The notes under the pieces were generated by a model. The model was not told the DNA's origin. It was given only the letters and a program-made list of their open reading frames with translations, and did not search any database. A program made the position numbers and the translations under genes. From assembly GCA_963727035.1 (NCBI GenBank), contig CAVSEY010000006.1, forward strand, positions 310,001-374,000: DNA of 64,000 bases, given 5' to 3'. Origin of the DNA: Rhodoblastus sp963727035 (GTDB lineage Bacteria; Pseudomonadota; Alphaproteobacteria; Rhizobiales; Beijerinckiaceae). How positions within the stretch are numbered: position 1 is the first letter of the stretch; each line of letters begins with the position of its first letter. Below, one piece after another: positions 1 through 8,501 of this stretch.

Positions 1-509
1 GCGTAGCCCTCGCGCTGGAAGCCGAGCCGTTCCAGCAGGCGGCGCGAGCGTTCGTTGTCGGGAGCGCAGGCGGCCTCAATCCGATGCAGGCCCATTTCGA
101 GAAAGGCATGGCGCAGCAAGGCGCGCGCCGCCTTGGTCATGAGGCCTTTCCCGGCAAATTTCTCGCCCATCCAATAACCGAGCGTCCCGCATTGAGCGAC
201 GCCACGCCGGATATTTCCAAGCGTGAGTTCGCCGAGCAAAGCGTCGTCGGTCGTGCGGAAAATCAAGAAGGCATAGGCGTCGTCCTCGGCCCGCTCGCGG
301 TCCTGGCGCTGGACGCGGCGGTGGAAGGCGGACCTCGTGAGGTCGTCGAGCGGCCAGGTTGGCTCCCAGGGCGTCAAAAATGTGCGGCTTTCGCCGCGCA
401 ACAATCGCCAGGCGTCAAAATCGCCAATCGAGGCCGGCCGAAGATAAAGGCCCTCGCCATCGATGCGGCCGGAAGAAGCCTTCTTTCGTGAAAATCCAAA
501 AAAAACCAT
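1..509 (-). CDS. RimJ-like GNAT N-acetyltransferase (3' end outside window)
   Basis: Reading the reverse strand from an ATG at 509 gives an open frame that runs off the left edge. The N-terminal half contains LYLRPASIGDFDAWRLLRG, followed by FLTPWEPTW, the pattern of ribosomal-protein alanine acetyltransferases of the RimJ/RimL group. Later come a GYWMGEKFAGKGLMTKA stretch, which is the acetyl-CoA binding loop of the GNAT fold, and the motif APDNERSRRLLERLGF. It lies 72 bases after the M16 peptidase stop on the same strand, an order common in rhizobial genomes. The substrate (a protein N-terminus or a small molecule) cannot be read from sequence. The gene is incomplete only because the window ends. 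Confidence 0.85.
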   Translation of the reverse strand, partial: MVFFGFSRKKASSGRIDGEGLYLRPASIGDFDAWRLLRGESRTFLTPWEPTWPLDDLTRSAFHRRVQRQDRERAEDDAYAFLIFRTTDDALLGELTLGNIRRGVAQCGTLGYWMGEKFAGKGLMTKAARALLRHAFLEMGLHRIEAACAPDNERSRRLLERLGFQREGY

Positions 510-581
510 GGTGGATTCACTGGCCCGAGCGGGAGACGCGCTTGATTAGCATGAATGCCGGCGATTTTCGACCGCTCCAGA

Positions 582-1844
582 TCAGACTCCAGCAAGCTGG
601 GCCGCGACGTCCGCCGCGCCGGGGGCCCTGCGGGCTCCGCCCAGGATTGCGACGGTCGGGGGCGAGCGCAGCATGGCTGCGCCGGCGGCGCGCACCTCTT
701 CGAGACTGAGCGAGTCAATCCGCCCTATCATCTCCTCGCGAGTCAAAACCCGCCCGAAGATCATGGTTTGGCGCGCGATCTGTTCAGCCCGCGACGACGA
801 GCTTTCGAGCGCCGTCAACAGGCCGACCCTGGTCTGGGCCTTGGCGCGAACGAGATCGGCTTCCGTCAGGCTATGGGCGCTTTCGGCCAGACAGGCTAAG
901 GCGACGTCAACGAGTGCGCGGGTCTGGCGCGCCGATGTCGCCGCCTCGAAGCCGAACAGGCCAGTGTCGAGGAACGGCCAGTGAAAGGAGGATATGGAAT
1001 AGGCGAGGCCGCGCTTTTCGCGCACCTCCTGAAACAAAGGCGAGGCCATGCCGCCGCCGACCGCATTGGCGAAGAGATGGGCGGCGTAATTTTGCGGATC
1101 GGCATAGGCGCGGCCCTCGAAGCCGATCACCACCTGCGTCTGTTCGAGTTTTTTCGCGACCAGAGCCTCACCGCCGGCATAGGCGGCGGGCGCCATTCGT
1201 TCTGGTGGTGCGGCGGGAAGACGGGCGAACAAACGTTCCGCCTCGTCGCGCGCCTGTGCATGATCGACTGCGCCGGCGGCGGCGACGACAATCGCGCGCG
1301 GGCGATAATGGCGCTGCAAATAGCCGCTTATCGCGTCGCGGTCGAAGCTTCCCACCGTTTCCGCCGTCCCGAGAATGGCGCGGCCGATCGGCTGGCTGGG
1401 GAAGGCGGCGGCGTTGAACAGGTCCATGACCAGATCGTCGGGCGTATCCTGCAGGGCGGCGATCTCCTGCAAGATCACGTCCTTTTCGCGCTCCAGCTCC
1501 GCAGGGTCGAACAGGCTCTCGGTCAGGATGTCGGCAAGCACGTCGAGCGCAAGGCCGCAATCCTCCCGCAACACCCGGGCGTAAAAGGCGGTGCTTTCGA
1601 CGCCGGTCGCGGCGTTGAGATCGCCGCCCGCGCTCTCGATTGTCTCTGCGATGGCGCGTGCGTCGCGCCGTCGTGTGCCCTTGAAGGCCATATGTTCGAG
1701 GAGGTGCGACAGGCCCTGTTCTGCTTCGCGCTCGTTGCGCGAGCCGGCTGCGATGAAAACGCCGAGCGACGTGGTTTCCAACCCCGGCATGGCGTCGGTG
1801 ACGACGCGCAGGCCGGAGGTGAGTTCGCTGGTTTTAATCGCCAT
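582..1844 (-). CDS. M16 family zinc metallopeptidase
   Basis: A 420-residue member of the pitrilysin/insulinase family, close to mitochondrial processing peptidase beta subunits. The inverted zinc motif HLLEH is at residues 47-51, and the second zinc-ligand glutamate is expected in the helix around VILQEIAALQDTPDD. The C-terminal inactive M16 domain with REKRGLAYSISSF is present, so it is full length for a single-chain bacterial member. The start at 1844 overlaps the end of thrC by 11 bases, indicating translational coupling. The thrC-M16-acetyltransferase order is widely conserved in Rhizobiales. The substrate is unknown. Confidence 0.93.
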   Translation of the reverse strand: MAIKTSELTSGLRVVTDAMPGLETTSLGVFIAAGSRNEREAEQGLSHLLEHMAFKGTRRRDARAIAETIESAGGDLNAATGVESTAFYARVLREDCGLALDVLADILTESLFDPAELEREKDVILQEIAALQDTPDDLVMDLFNAAAFPSQPIGRAILGTAETVGSFDRDAISGYLQRHYRPRAIVVAAAGAVDHAQARDEAERLFARLPAAPPERMAPAAYAGGEALVAKKLEQTQVVIGFEGRAYADPQNYAAHLFANAVGGGMASPLFQEVREKRGLAYSISSFHWPFLDTGLFGFEAATSARQTRALVDVALACLAESAHSLTEADLVRAKAQTRVGLLTALESSSSRAEQIARQTMIFGRVLTREEMIGRIDSLSLEEVRAAGAAMLRSPPTVAILGGARRAPGAADVAAQLAGV

Positions 1845-3252
1845 GGTTTTCCGTCACGGTCCGGGCGCGGGCGCGGATGAAGCGCGCCACGGCTTCCGCG
1901 TCATTCGGCAACACGTCGAAACGCTCCTGGCGCTCGAACAGATCGGCGAGATGGGCGGGCAAGGGCGCAGAAACGCCGGTCGCAGCCTGCACCGCATCGG
2001 GAAATTTGGCGGGGTGGGCAGTGCCGAGCGCCACCATCGGCGTCGTGGGATCGTGCGCCAGATAATTCCGCGCCACATGTACCGCGACCGCCGTATGCGG
2101 GTCGAGCAGAACCTCGCATTCGCGCCACGTCCGGGCGATCTCGGCCGAAGTCTCCGCCTCGCTCGTGCTGCCTGCGGCGAATTCGGCGCGGATTTTTGCG
2201 AGCGCCGCCGGCGGAATCTCAAAAGCGCCCGACTGGTCAAGGCTTGCCATCAGGCGGCGGATCGCCGCCGGGTCACGATCGAGGGCGTCGAATAGCAGGC
2301 GTTCGAAATTGGAGGAAACCTGAATGTCCATCGACGGCGACTGAGTCGCGTGGACCCCGCGCACCTCATAACGGCCGGAGGCCAGGGCGCGGGCGAGGAT
2401 GTCGTTGGAATTGGTGGCCACGATCAGCTTTTCGACCGGAAGGCCCATCTGTTTGGCCATATGGCCGGCGAGAATGTCGCCGAAATTGCCGGTCGGCACG
2501 GTGAAGGAAATTTTGCGCAAAGGCCCGCCGAGCACGGCGGCAGAGGTGAAATAATAGACCATTTGCGCCACGACGCGGGCGAAATTGATCGAATTCACCC
2601 CTGAAAGGCCGAGTTCCTCGCGCAGGGCCTTGTTGCGGAAAAAGCTCTTCAGCATGCCCTGCGCGTCATCGAAGGTTCCTTCCAGCGCGATGACATGGAC
2701 ATTGTCGGCGGCGACCGTGGTCATCTGGCGGCGCTGCACGTCGGAGACGCGGCCGTGGGGGTATAGAATGAAGACATCGACTTGATCGAGCCCGCGAAAC
2801 GCCTCGATCGCGGCGGCGCCGGTGTCGCCGGAGGTCGCGCCGACGATGGTGGCGCGTTGCCCGCGCGCCTTCAGGGCGCGGTCCATCAACCGGCCGAGCA
2901 GTTGCATCGCCACGTCCTTGAAGGCGAGCGTCGGTCCATGGAACAGCTCTAGAACAAACAGATTGTCGTCGATCTGCGTGAGCGGCGTGACCGCCTTGTG
3001 CCGGAAGCCTTGATAGGCGGCCTCCAGCATGGCGCGGAAATCCGCGGACGGAAGCGCCCCTTCGAGAAAGGGCGAAATGACCGCCTCGGCGACTTCCACA
3101 TAAGGCTTGCCGGCAAAGCCGCGCATTTCTTCGAGCGAAAGGTGCGGCATGGCCTCCGGCACATAGAGGCCGCCATCGGGGGCGAGACCCGCGAGCAGGG
3201 CTTCGGTGAAGGAGATTCTGGGCGCTTCGCCGCGCGTCGAGATATAGGCCAC
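1834..3252 (-). CDS. thrC: Threonine synthase
   Basis: Converts O-phosphohomoserine to threonine using pyridoxal phosphate. The protein begins VAYISTRGEAPRISF, the usual thrC start. I place the start at the GTG at 3252, with GGAAAG just upstream, giving 472 residues; upstream ATG extensions lack family similarity. The PLP lysine is in GPTLAFKDVAMQ, and the phosphate-binding loop is GATSGDTGAAA. The N-terminal APDGGLYVPE segment matches the fungal/proteobacterial long form. It follows purK by 28 bases and overlaps the M16 peptidase, so it is part of one reverse-strand transcription unit. Confidence 0.95.
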   Translation of the reverse strand: MAYISTRGEAPRISFTEALLAGLAPDGGLYVPEAMPHLSLEEMRGFAGKPYVEVAEAVISPFLEGALPSADFRAMLEAAYQGFRHKAVTPLTQIDDNLFVLELFHGPTLAFKDVAMQLLGRLMDRALKARGQRATIVGATSGDTGAAAIEAFRGLDQVDVFILYPHGRVSDVQRRQMTTVAADNVHVIALEGTFDDAQGMLKSFFRNKALREELGLSGVNSINFARVVAQMVYYFTSAAVLGGPLRKISFTVPTGNFGDILAGHMAKQMGLPVEKLIVATNSNDILARALASGRYEVRGVHATQSPSMDIQVSSNFERLLFDALDRDPAAIRRLMASLDQSGAFEIPPAALAKIRAEFAAGSTSEAETSAEIARTWRECEVLLDPHTAVAVHVARNYLAHDPTTPMVALGTAHPAKFPDAVQAATGVSAPLPAHLADLFERQERFDVLPNDAEAVARFIRARARTVTENHGD

Positions 3253-3280
3253 TTGTGCTTTCCGATGAATTTCCGGCCTT

Positions 3281-4393
3281 TTAGCGCGCCAGATCGTCGC
3301 CGTCACGTTCGGCGGCCTTCAAAATCGTGACGTGGCCCATCTTGCGGCCTGGGCGGGCTTCGGACTTGCCATAGACATGCAGGCAGGCGCCGGGAACGCC
3401 CAGCAATTCCCGCCAGCGGAAAATGTCGTCGCCGATCAGATTGATCATCTCGGCCGGGCCATGGGCGCTGGCGACGCCAAGCGGAAAGCCGCAGATGGCG
3501 CGGAGATGCTGCTCGAATTGCGAGGTCGCCGCCCCGTCGAGCGTCCAATGGCCGGAATTATGCACACGAGGCGCAATTTCATTGACCAATAGTCTTTTGC
3601 CAGAGGGGGTGGAAACCAGAAACATTTCCACCGCCAAGACTCCAACATAATCGAGCGCCTCGGCGATCCGCATCGCCTTGTCGCGGGCGCGGGCGCGCAA
3701 TTCGTCGCCGATCGGGGCCGGAACTTCGGTCTTGGCGAGGATATGATGCTCGTGGGTGTTGAGGCCCACATCCCAAGCGATGAAATCGCCATCGAGGCCG
3801 CGCGCCGCCACCACAGAGACCTCGCAGACGAAGGGCACGAAGCCTTCGAGGATGCAGGGCTGACCCCCTAGCGAACGGAAGGCGACGGCGAGGTCGGAGC
3901 CCTCGCGGATCAGGGTCTGGCCTTTGCCGTCATAGCCGAAACGCCTGGTTTTGAGGATCGACGGCCGTCCGATCTGGGCTATGGCGCGGGCGAGCGCTCC
4001 GGCGTCGTCGACCTGGGCGAAAGGCGCGACCTCGATTCCCAGGCTTGCGATGAAATTTTTCTCCGCCAGCCGGTCCTGGGTCATCGCCAGCACGGCGGGC
4101 GAAGGCCGCACCGGCTTGATCGAGCAGAGAAATTCGGCGGACTGCGCGGGGATGTTCTCGAATTCGTAAGTGATGACGTCGACCGCCGCGGCGAAGCCGG
4201 AGAGCGCGAGTTCGTCGTCATAGGGCGCGATTGTTGAGGCGGCGGCGATCTCGATCGCGGGGTCGTCCTTGCGATCGGTGTAGATGTGGCAGGACAGACC
4301 GAGGCGCGCCGCCGCGAGCGCCAGCATGCGGCCGAGCTGGCCGCCGCCGACGATGCCAATCCGCGCGCCTGGCGCCAATTTTTCCTCAATCAT
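3281..4393 (-). CDS. purK: 5-(carboxyamino)imidazole ribonucleotide synthase
   Basis: ATP-grasp enzyme that carboxylates aminoimidazole ribonucleotide in de novo purine synthesis and hands N5-CAIR to PurE. It has the N-terminal GIVGGGQLGRML loop, the ATP-grasp segment ILKTRRFGYDGKGQ, and the C-terminal NEIAPRVHNSGHWTLDGA signature. The start is the ATG at 4393, which overlaps purE by 8 bases and gives 370 residues, normal for the family. Upstream in-frame codons lie inside purE and are not conserved. Overlap with purE implies cotranslation. Confidence 0.96.
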   Translation of the reverse strand: MIEEKLAPGARIGIVGGGQLGRMLALAAARLGLSCHIYTDRKDDPAIEIAAASTIAPYDDELALSGFAAAVDVITYEFENIPAQSAEFLCSIKPVRPSPAVLAMTQDRLAEKNFIASLGIEVAPFAQVDDAGALARAIAQIGRPSILKTRRFGYDGKGQTLIREGSDLAVAFRSLGGQPCILEGFVPFVCEVSVVAARGLDGDFIAWDVGLNTHEHHILAKTEVPAPIGDELRARARDKAMRIAEALDYVGVLAVEMFLVSTPSGKRLLVNEIAPRVHNSGHWTLDGAATSQFEQHLRAICGFPLGVASAHGPAEMINLIGDDIFRWRELLGVPGACLHVYGKSEARPGRKMGHVTILKAAERDGDDLAR

Positions 4394-4883
4394 GGCCGTC
4401 CGGCCGCTCCGCAACGCTCGCCGTTTGTTTCGTGCGCCAGGCGTCGAGCCTCGCCGCAAGCTTGTCGTCGTTGAGGGCGAGAATGGACGCCGCGAGCAAA
4501 GCGGCGTTGATCGCCCCAGCCTTGCCGATCGCCAAAGTCCCGACCGGCACGCCGCCCGGCATCTGCACGATGGAATAGAGCGAGTCGACGCCGGACAGCG
4601 CCTTGGACTCGATCGGTACGCCCAGTACCGGCAGAGGCGTCATGGCGGCGGTCATGCCCGGCAGATGGGCAGCGCCGCCTGCGCCGGCAATGATGACCTT
4701 GAATCCCGCCGCGCGCGCGCCTTTGGCGAATTCGACCAGCCGGTCCGGAGTACGGTGCGCGGAGACAATCCGCGTATCCGCCGCGACGCCTAGAGTCTCA
4801 AGCGTATCCTTGGCGTGGCGCATGGTCGCCCAATCGGACTGGCTGCCCATGATGATCGCGACGGGGGGATAATTTTTCGGCAC
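4386..4883 (-). CDS. purE: N5-carboxyaminoimidazole ribonucleotide mutase
   Basis: Class I PurE of 165 residues, moving the carboxyl group of N5-CAIR to give CAIR. Family motifs are clear: IIMGSQSDWATM near the N-terminus, VSAHRTPDRL, and IAGAGGAAHLPGM. Initiation is at GTG 4883. It is first in the purE-purK-thrC-M16-acetyltransferase run. A perfect 12-base hairpin lies upstream at 4949-4978, between this gene and the YdcH-like gene. Confidence 0.95.
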   Translation of the reverse strand: MPKNYPPVAIIMGSQSDWATMRHAKDTLETLGVAADTRIVSAHRTPDRLVEFAKGARAAGFKVIIAGAGGAAHLPGMTAAMTPLPVLGVPIESKALSGVDSLYSIVQMPGGVPVGTLAIGKAGAINAALLAASILALNDDKLAARLDAWRTKQTASVAERPDGHD

Positions 4884-4948
4884 GTTTCGGACTCGCGGCT
4901 TCGGGAAGGCGACGGTCTAAAGCGCCGCGTCGGAAAGTGAAAGCGCGA

Positions 4949-4978
4949 TTTTGGCGAAAATCGTGCTTTTCGCCAAAA
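4949..4978. repeat. Perfect 12-bp inverted repeat between ydcH-like and purE
   Basis: The arms TTTTGGCGAAAA and TTTTCGCCAAAA are separated by six bases (TCGTGC). It lies in the 116-base gap between the reverse-strand YdcH-like gene (ends 5000) and purE (starts 4883). It could end the upstream transcript, although no run of T follows on the reverse strand, or serve as an operator or mobile palindrome. The structure is certain; the role is not. Confidence 0.6.
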
Positions 4979-4999
4979 CTGCGGGCAGTTGTGAAGGAT

Positions 5000-5218
5000 T
5001 CAAGCGATGATGTCGGGAGTAAGCGCGTCTTCGAGAAAGGTGATCCGGTCGCGTAGCATCAGTTTGCGCTTCTTGAGACGCTGCAGCTGGAGGCGATCGC
5101 CGGCTCCAACGGACGTCAATGCATCGATGGCGGCGTCCAGGTCGCGGTGTTCCTGGCGCAAACGTTCGACTTCGATGGTGAATTCGGCCCGTTCTTCCTG
5201 GCTAAGTTCTTTGGACAT
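5000..5218 (-). CDS. YdcH/DUF465 family small protein
   Basis: A 72-residue, highly charged, probably all-helical protein with the family core EVERLRQEHRDLDAAIDAL and the conserved LQLQRLKKRKLMLRDRI segment. DUF465 proteins are short coiled-coil-like proteins common in Alphaproteobacteria, and their biochemical role is unknown. The ATG at 5218 is followed directly by the family N-terminus. A second member of the same family lies nearby on the opposite strand (5523-5711), so the pair is divergently arranged. Confidence 0.9.
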   Translation of the reverse strand: MSKELSQEERAEFTIEVERLRQEHRDLDAAIDALTSVGAGDRLQLQRLKKRKLMLRDRITFLEDALTPDIIA

Positions 5219-5522
5219 CGAAAATCGCTGGGCAGTTTTTTGGGCGCCCTCGCGCCGTGCGCCGGATTATGTCCGCGACGCGCGCAGAGGGCAAGGCCAA
5301 GATAGCGCCAAGATAGCGACGCCAAACAAGATAGCGACGCCAAAAAGGTCAATGTCGTTCCTTCGTCCATTTCGCGAACGCGAAACGCGCCTTCGATAAA
5401 TTTCGCCGGCGCTTGCTGCGAATGGGTTGTCGATAGCCAGCCACGGTGAAAAAATTTTCCCTCTTGCGCGATCCTCGCTTCGTGTCACAATCTTGTCGTT
5501 CAAGCATCGATAGGAGTTGCGC

Positions 5523-5711
5523 ATGTCCATGCAAAGCCATCTCGCCGAACTCGAACGCCGCCATATGGCGCTTGAAAGGGAGATCGAGAAGGAAGAGCTC
5601 CACCCCTCCGTAGACGAGCTCAAAGTGCATGAACTTAAGCGACGCAAATTGGTATTGAAGGACGAAATTGCGAAGCTTCGGCAAGCAGCCGAAAGGGAAA
5701 TGGTTCACTAA
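5523..5711 (+). CDS. YdcH/DUF465 family small protein (second copy)
   Basis: A 62-residue charged helical protein. It shares LAELERRHMALEREI and the VHELKRRKLVLKDEIAKLRQ core with the reverse-strand neighbour at 5000-5218. The start is ATG 5523, because AGGAG lies at 5512-5516 with ideal spacing; a TTG six bases upstream would overlap the ribosome site. It is followed by a strong intrinsic terminator, so it looks monocistronic. Function is unknown in the family. Confidence 0.9.
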   Translation: MSMQSHLAELERRHMALEREIEKEELHPSVDELKVHELKRRKLVLKDEIAKLRQAAEREMVH

Positions 5712-5734
5712 AGTCTTTTGATGAAAAACAAAAG

Positions 5735-5761
5735 AAACCGGGTCGCGAGGCCCGGTTTTTT
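5735..5761 (+). terminator. Rho-independent terminator after ydcH-like gene
   Basis: A short GC hairpin (ACCGGG paired with CCCGGT across an eight-base loop) is followed by six T residues, 23 bases after the stop of the forward YdcH-like gene. Confidence 0.8.
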
Positions 5762-6014
5762 GTCGCCGTTTGGCATTTGCCAGCCATGCGACCATTGGAC
5801 GCGCGGCGTTCGGCCGGGGTCAAAAAGCTCCAGGCTTCGCGGGATCTTGGCGCCCATTTGCGTTTTTGCTCGGCTTTAGGACATCGGTGTGGAAATTTTC
5901 GTCATCGGAACTGGCGGCGTCATCGATTTCCCTCTCGCGCGCCGGTTCTGGCGCGCGGCCCGTTTTGTCCGGTGTGCCGCGAGATTGCCGCGCAACCTGC
6001 GGCCAACGCTTCCC
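5762..6014. other. Intergenic stretch without a recognisable gene
   Basis: About 250 bases between the terminator of the forward YdcH-like gene and the end of a reverse-strand small gene. Open frames exist in several registers, but none has a convincing start, ribosome site or protein character. I see no RNA gene or repeat here. Confidence 0.5.
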
Positions 6015-6251
6015 TCAAAAGCCAATAAGCTGGGCGTGGAGCCCGCGCGCCGTCAGGGGCGCCAGCAGATCGATGGCCCGGGCCTCCTCATTGTCATAGG
6101 TCACCATCAGAATGTGATGGCGGCCCCGAACATGCTTGGCCGCGACCACCCCATCGACCCCGCAGAGGTCGCATTCGACGCCGCGCAGCCCGGTCTCGTC
6201 CAATTTCTCATCCACATGGATGACGATATCCGCCAGATAATCGAGACGCAT
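6015..6251 (-). CDS. Small ferredoxin-fold/HMA-like protein
   Basis: A 78-residue protein starting at the ATG 6251, preceded by an excellent AAGGAGG. It begins MRLDYLADIVIHVDEKLDE and ends LTARGLHAQLIGF. The predicted strand-helix-strand-strand-helix-strand order and the GVDGVVAA turn resemble heavy-metal-associated (HMA) domains, and there is a C-x-x-C pair in VECDLCGVD. That pair sits after the first helix, not in the usual metal loop, so metal binding is uncertain. It is the last gene of a likely operon with the 90-residue gene and the disulfide reductase. Function unknown. Confidence 0.7.
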   Translation of the reverse strand: MRLDYLADIVIHVDEKLDETGLRGVECDLCGVDGVVAAKHVRGRHHILMVTYDNEEARAIDLLAPLTARGLHAQLIGF

Positions 6252-6308
6252 TGTGTCCTCCTTCGCTTGCAAGCGCATTGTTAACGCCTGAGAGCGGCGG
6301 CGGTTTCA

Positions 6309-6581
6309 TCAGCCCTCATTTTCCTCTGGATCGCGCAGGTCGGCCAGCCTCGCGCCAATCGCCGCAGCCATTCGGCCTTCGCGCAATTCGCCCCGCTCCT
6401 TGAAGTTCAAATGCCGAATGGCGCGATTGAGGGCGGATTCACGCCGTTCGTAATCGGCTGCGCTCGAGGCGTCGGCCGCCGGAACCGCGGCGTCGTTCCA
6501 GCCCAAGGCGTCGAGCCAGGCCAGATCGTCGGTGGTCAGCCCTTCCTGCTGTAACAATCGATGGTTGGTCGCGTCGATCAT
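6309..6581 (-). CDS. Hypothetical protein, 90 aa
   Basis: Starts at ATG 6581 with GGAGG at good spacing. The protein is acidic and helix-rich (LLQQEGLTTDDLAWLDALGW, then RESALNRAIRHLNFKERGE) and has no signal peptide or membrane segment. I do not recognise the family. It begins 35 bases after the flavoprotein disulfide reductase and 57 bases before the HMA-like gene, all on one strand, which suggests cotranscription and perhaps a shared redox role; the role is inference only. Confidence 0.65.
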   Translation of the reverse strand: MIDATNHRLLQQEGLTTDDLAWLDALGWNDAAVPAADASSAADYERRESALNRAIRHLNFKERGELREGRMAAAIGARLADLRDPEENEG

Positions 6582-6616
6582 GGTCGCCTCCTCTGCCTGA
6601 TTTCACCTGGGCGCGG

Positions 6617-8028
6617 TCAGTCGAGCGCCTCATGGCCGGTGGGTCCGCACTGGGCGAGATCCGATCCGTCTTTCGGCGGCAGAAACCGCGAGAGATCGCG
6701 AAGAGCGCTGCGCAGGCCTTCTTCGAGCACCGGATGATAGAAGGGCATGGCGAGCATGTCCCATACCGTCGATTTTCGCTCGATCGCCAGCGCAAGCAGA
6801 TGCGCGATGTGCTCGGCTGCGGGGATGCACATCTCGGCGCCGAGGAGCATGGCGCTCTCACGGTCGGCGTGGATGCGCAGAAGACCCGCCGCTGACGCGC
6901 TCATGCGGGCCCGCGGCTGTTTTGAAAAATCAAAACTGCCGCTTGCCCGCCGTGTTTCTGGAATTTCGGAGATAGCCGCCCCGACGCGGGCGATCTGCGG
7001 AGAGGAAAAGACAATGGCCAGCGGCGTGCGCCGGCAATAGGGCATGTTCGCGACATCGGGCGCGGCGTTGCGGCCCGCGATATGGCCTTCGTCCGCCGCC
7101 TCGTGCATCAGCGGGCGGTAGCCATTGGCGTCGCCGGTCAAAAAGACCGCGAGGTCGCCAAGGCGCAAGGTCGTCGGATCGATCACGGGCATCCCGCGGG
7201 CGTCGAGCGCCACGCCGAGGGTTTCGAGGCCCAGTCCGTCGATATTCGGCCGCCGTCCCATTGCGGCGAGAACGGCGTCGGCCTCGAAACTCGCGCCGGC
7301 GCCGGTCACCAGGATTCCGCCTTCCGTCGCCGACAATTCCGCCGGGGCGCCTAAATGAAGCGGCATTTCGCGCGCGATCAGCGGGCGGAAGACTTCAGAA
7401 TCCTGGGATCGCTGATCCCGGCAAGGCCGTCGACGGCGTCGAAACCGGCAACCTCGAGACCGAGTCCCGCCAGGGCCTGCGCGATCTCGACGCCGATCGC
7501 GCCCATGCCGATCACGGCGACGCGGCGCGGCAGTCCGGTCTGCTCGAACAAAGTATCGCTGGTCAGGACGCGGTCGCCGAAGGCTGCCCATGCCTTGGGC
7601 ACGACCGGCCGGCTCCCTGTCGCCAGAATGATCGCCCGGGCCTCGATCTCCTCGCCATTGACCTCGACGAGGTTCGGGCCCTTCAGCCGCGCTCGTCCCG
7701 AAATGGCGCGGCGGCCAAGCTTTTCCCGCATGGATTCCGGTCCGGCGACAAATCCATCGCGCAGTTTGCGGACATGGGCGAGGACGGCAGGAATGTCGGC
7801 GCGCAAGGCCTCGCCGCCGCGAATGCCGAAGTCCTCGAAGACACGACGGCGATGGAAGGCGTTGGCGACTTCGATCAGCGCCTTGGACGGCATGCAGCCC
7901 ACGGAGGCGCAGGTCGTGCCCCAGCGCCCGTCGTTGATCAGGAGGAAATCCTCGGTGTAACCGCGGACTTCATGGAGGGCGGTGAGCCCCGCCGTGCCCG
8001 CGCCCACGATGATTGTGTCGACCTTCAT
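6617..8028 (-). CDS. Dihydrolipoamide dehydrogenase-like flavoprotein (frameshifted)
   Basis: Class I pyridine nucleotide-disulfide oxidoreductase. The start is ATG 8028 with GGAGAGG upstream: MKVDTIIVGAGTAGL is the FAD-binding loop. The redox-active disulfide is in GTTCASVGCMPSKAL, and the NAD(P) loop is VIGMGAIGVEIAQAL. The reading frame breaks near 7405-7407 in a GGG run. The second half, with AVFLTGDANGYRPLMHEA and the C-terminal dimerisation domain containing MLAMPFYHPVLEEG, continues in another register. Adding one base restores a protein of about 470 residues, full length for the family. The GTTC...GCMPSK variant is closer to Lpd-like reductases of unknown partner than to pyruvate-dehydrogenase E3; no 2-oxoacid dehydrogenase genes are nearby. 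Confidence 0.85.
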
Positions 8029-8183
8029 CCCGCCTCTCCGTTTTCCATTCCACAGCGAATATAACAACGGAAAGCCTCGCCGTCCGCGCGTCATGCGCCT
8101 GGCGCGGATTGTCGCAGGTGAGAAAGGCGAACGATTCTCCCACTCGCGCGTTGTCAAACCTAGACCATCAAGGAGACCGGCTC

Positions 8184-8501
8184 GTGAACACGGCGAATTT
8201 GCAACTCGAGGGAGTCTATATCGTCCTTTCGGCGTTGATCGAGGCGCTGATCGCCAAGGGCGTGTTCCAGAAGCCTGAACTGATCGCGATCCTGTCGGAG
8301 GTCGAGCGGCGCATCGGCGCCGACAGGTCGCGTCCGGCCGAAATCCGGGGCGCCAATGTCGAAGCGGCGCAATTCCCGGCGCGATTCCTCAAATCCGCCT
8401 TGGGCGTGGCGTCCGAAGGCGACAAGCCGTCGTTCGCGGACGTTGTTTCGTTGATCAAGGAGGCGCGGCGCGCGCAGGACGCGCCTTCCGTCAGCCCCTG
8501 A
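8184..8501 (+). CDS. Conserved hypothetical protein, 105 aa
   Basis: Begins at GTG 8184 with AAGGAG eight bases upstream: V-NTANLQLEGVYIVLSALIE. The protein looks helical and soluble, with LIAILSEVERRIGADRSRP and a conserved-looking PARFLKSALGVA segment, and no signal peptide or recognised domain. It is divergent from the disulfide reductase and converges with, and overlaps by 11 bases, the NadQ-like gene. I do not recognise a function. Confidence 0.75.
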   Translation: MNTANLQLEGVYIVLSALIEALIAKGVFQKPELIAILSEVERRIGADRSRPAEIRGANVEAAQFPARFLKSALGVASEGDKPSFADVVSLIKEARRAQDAPSVSP

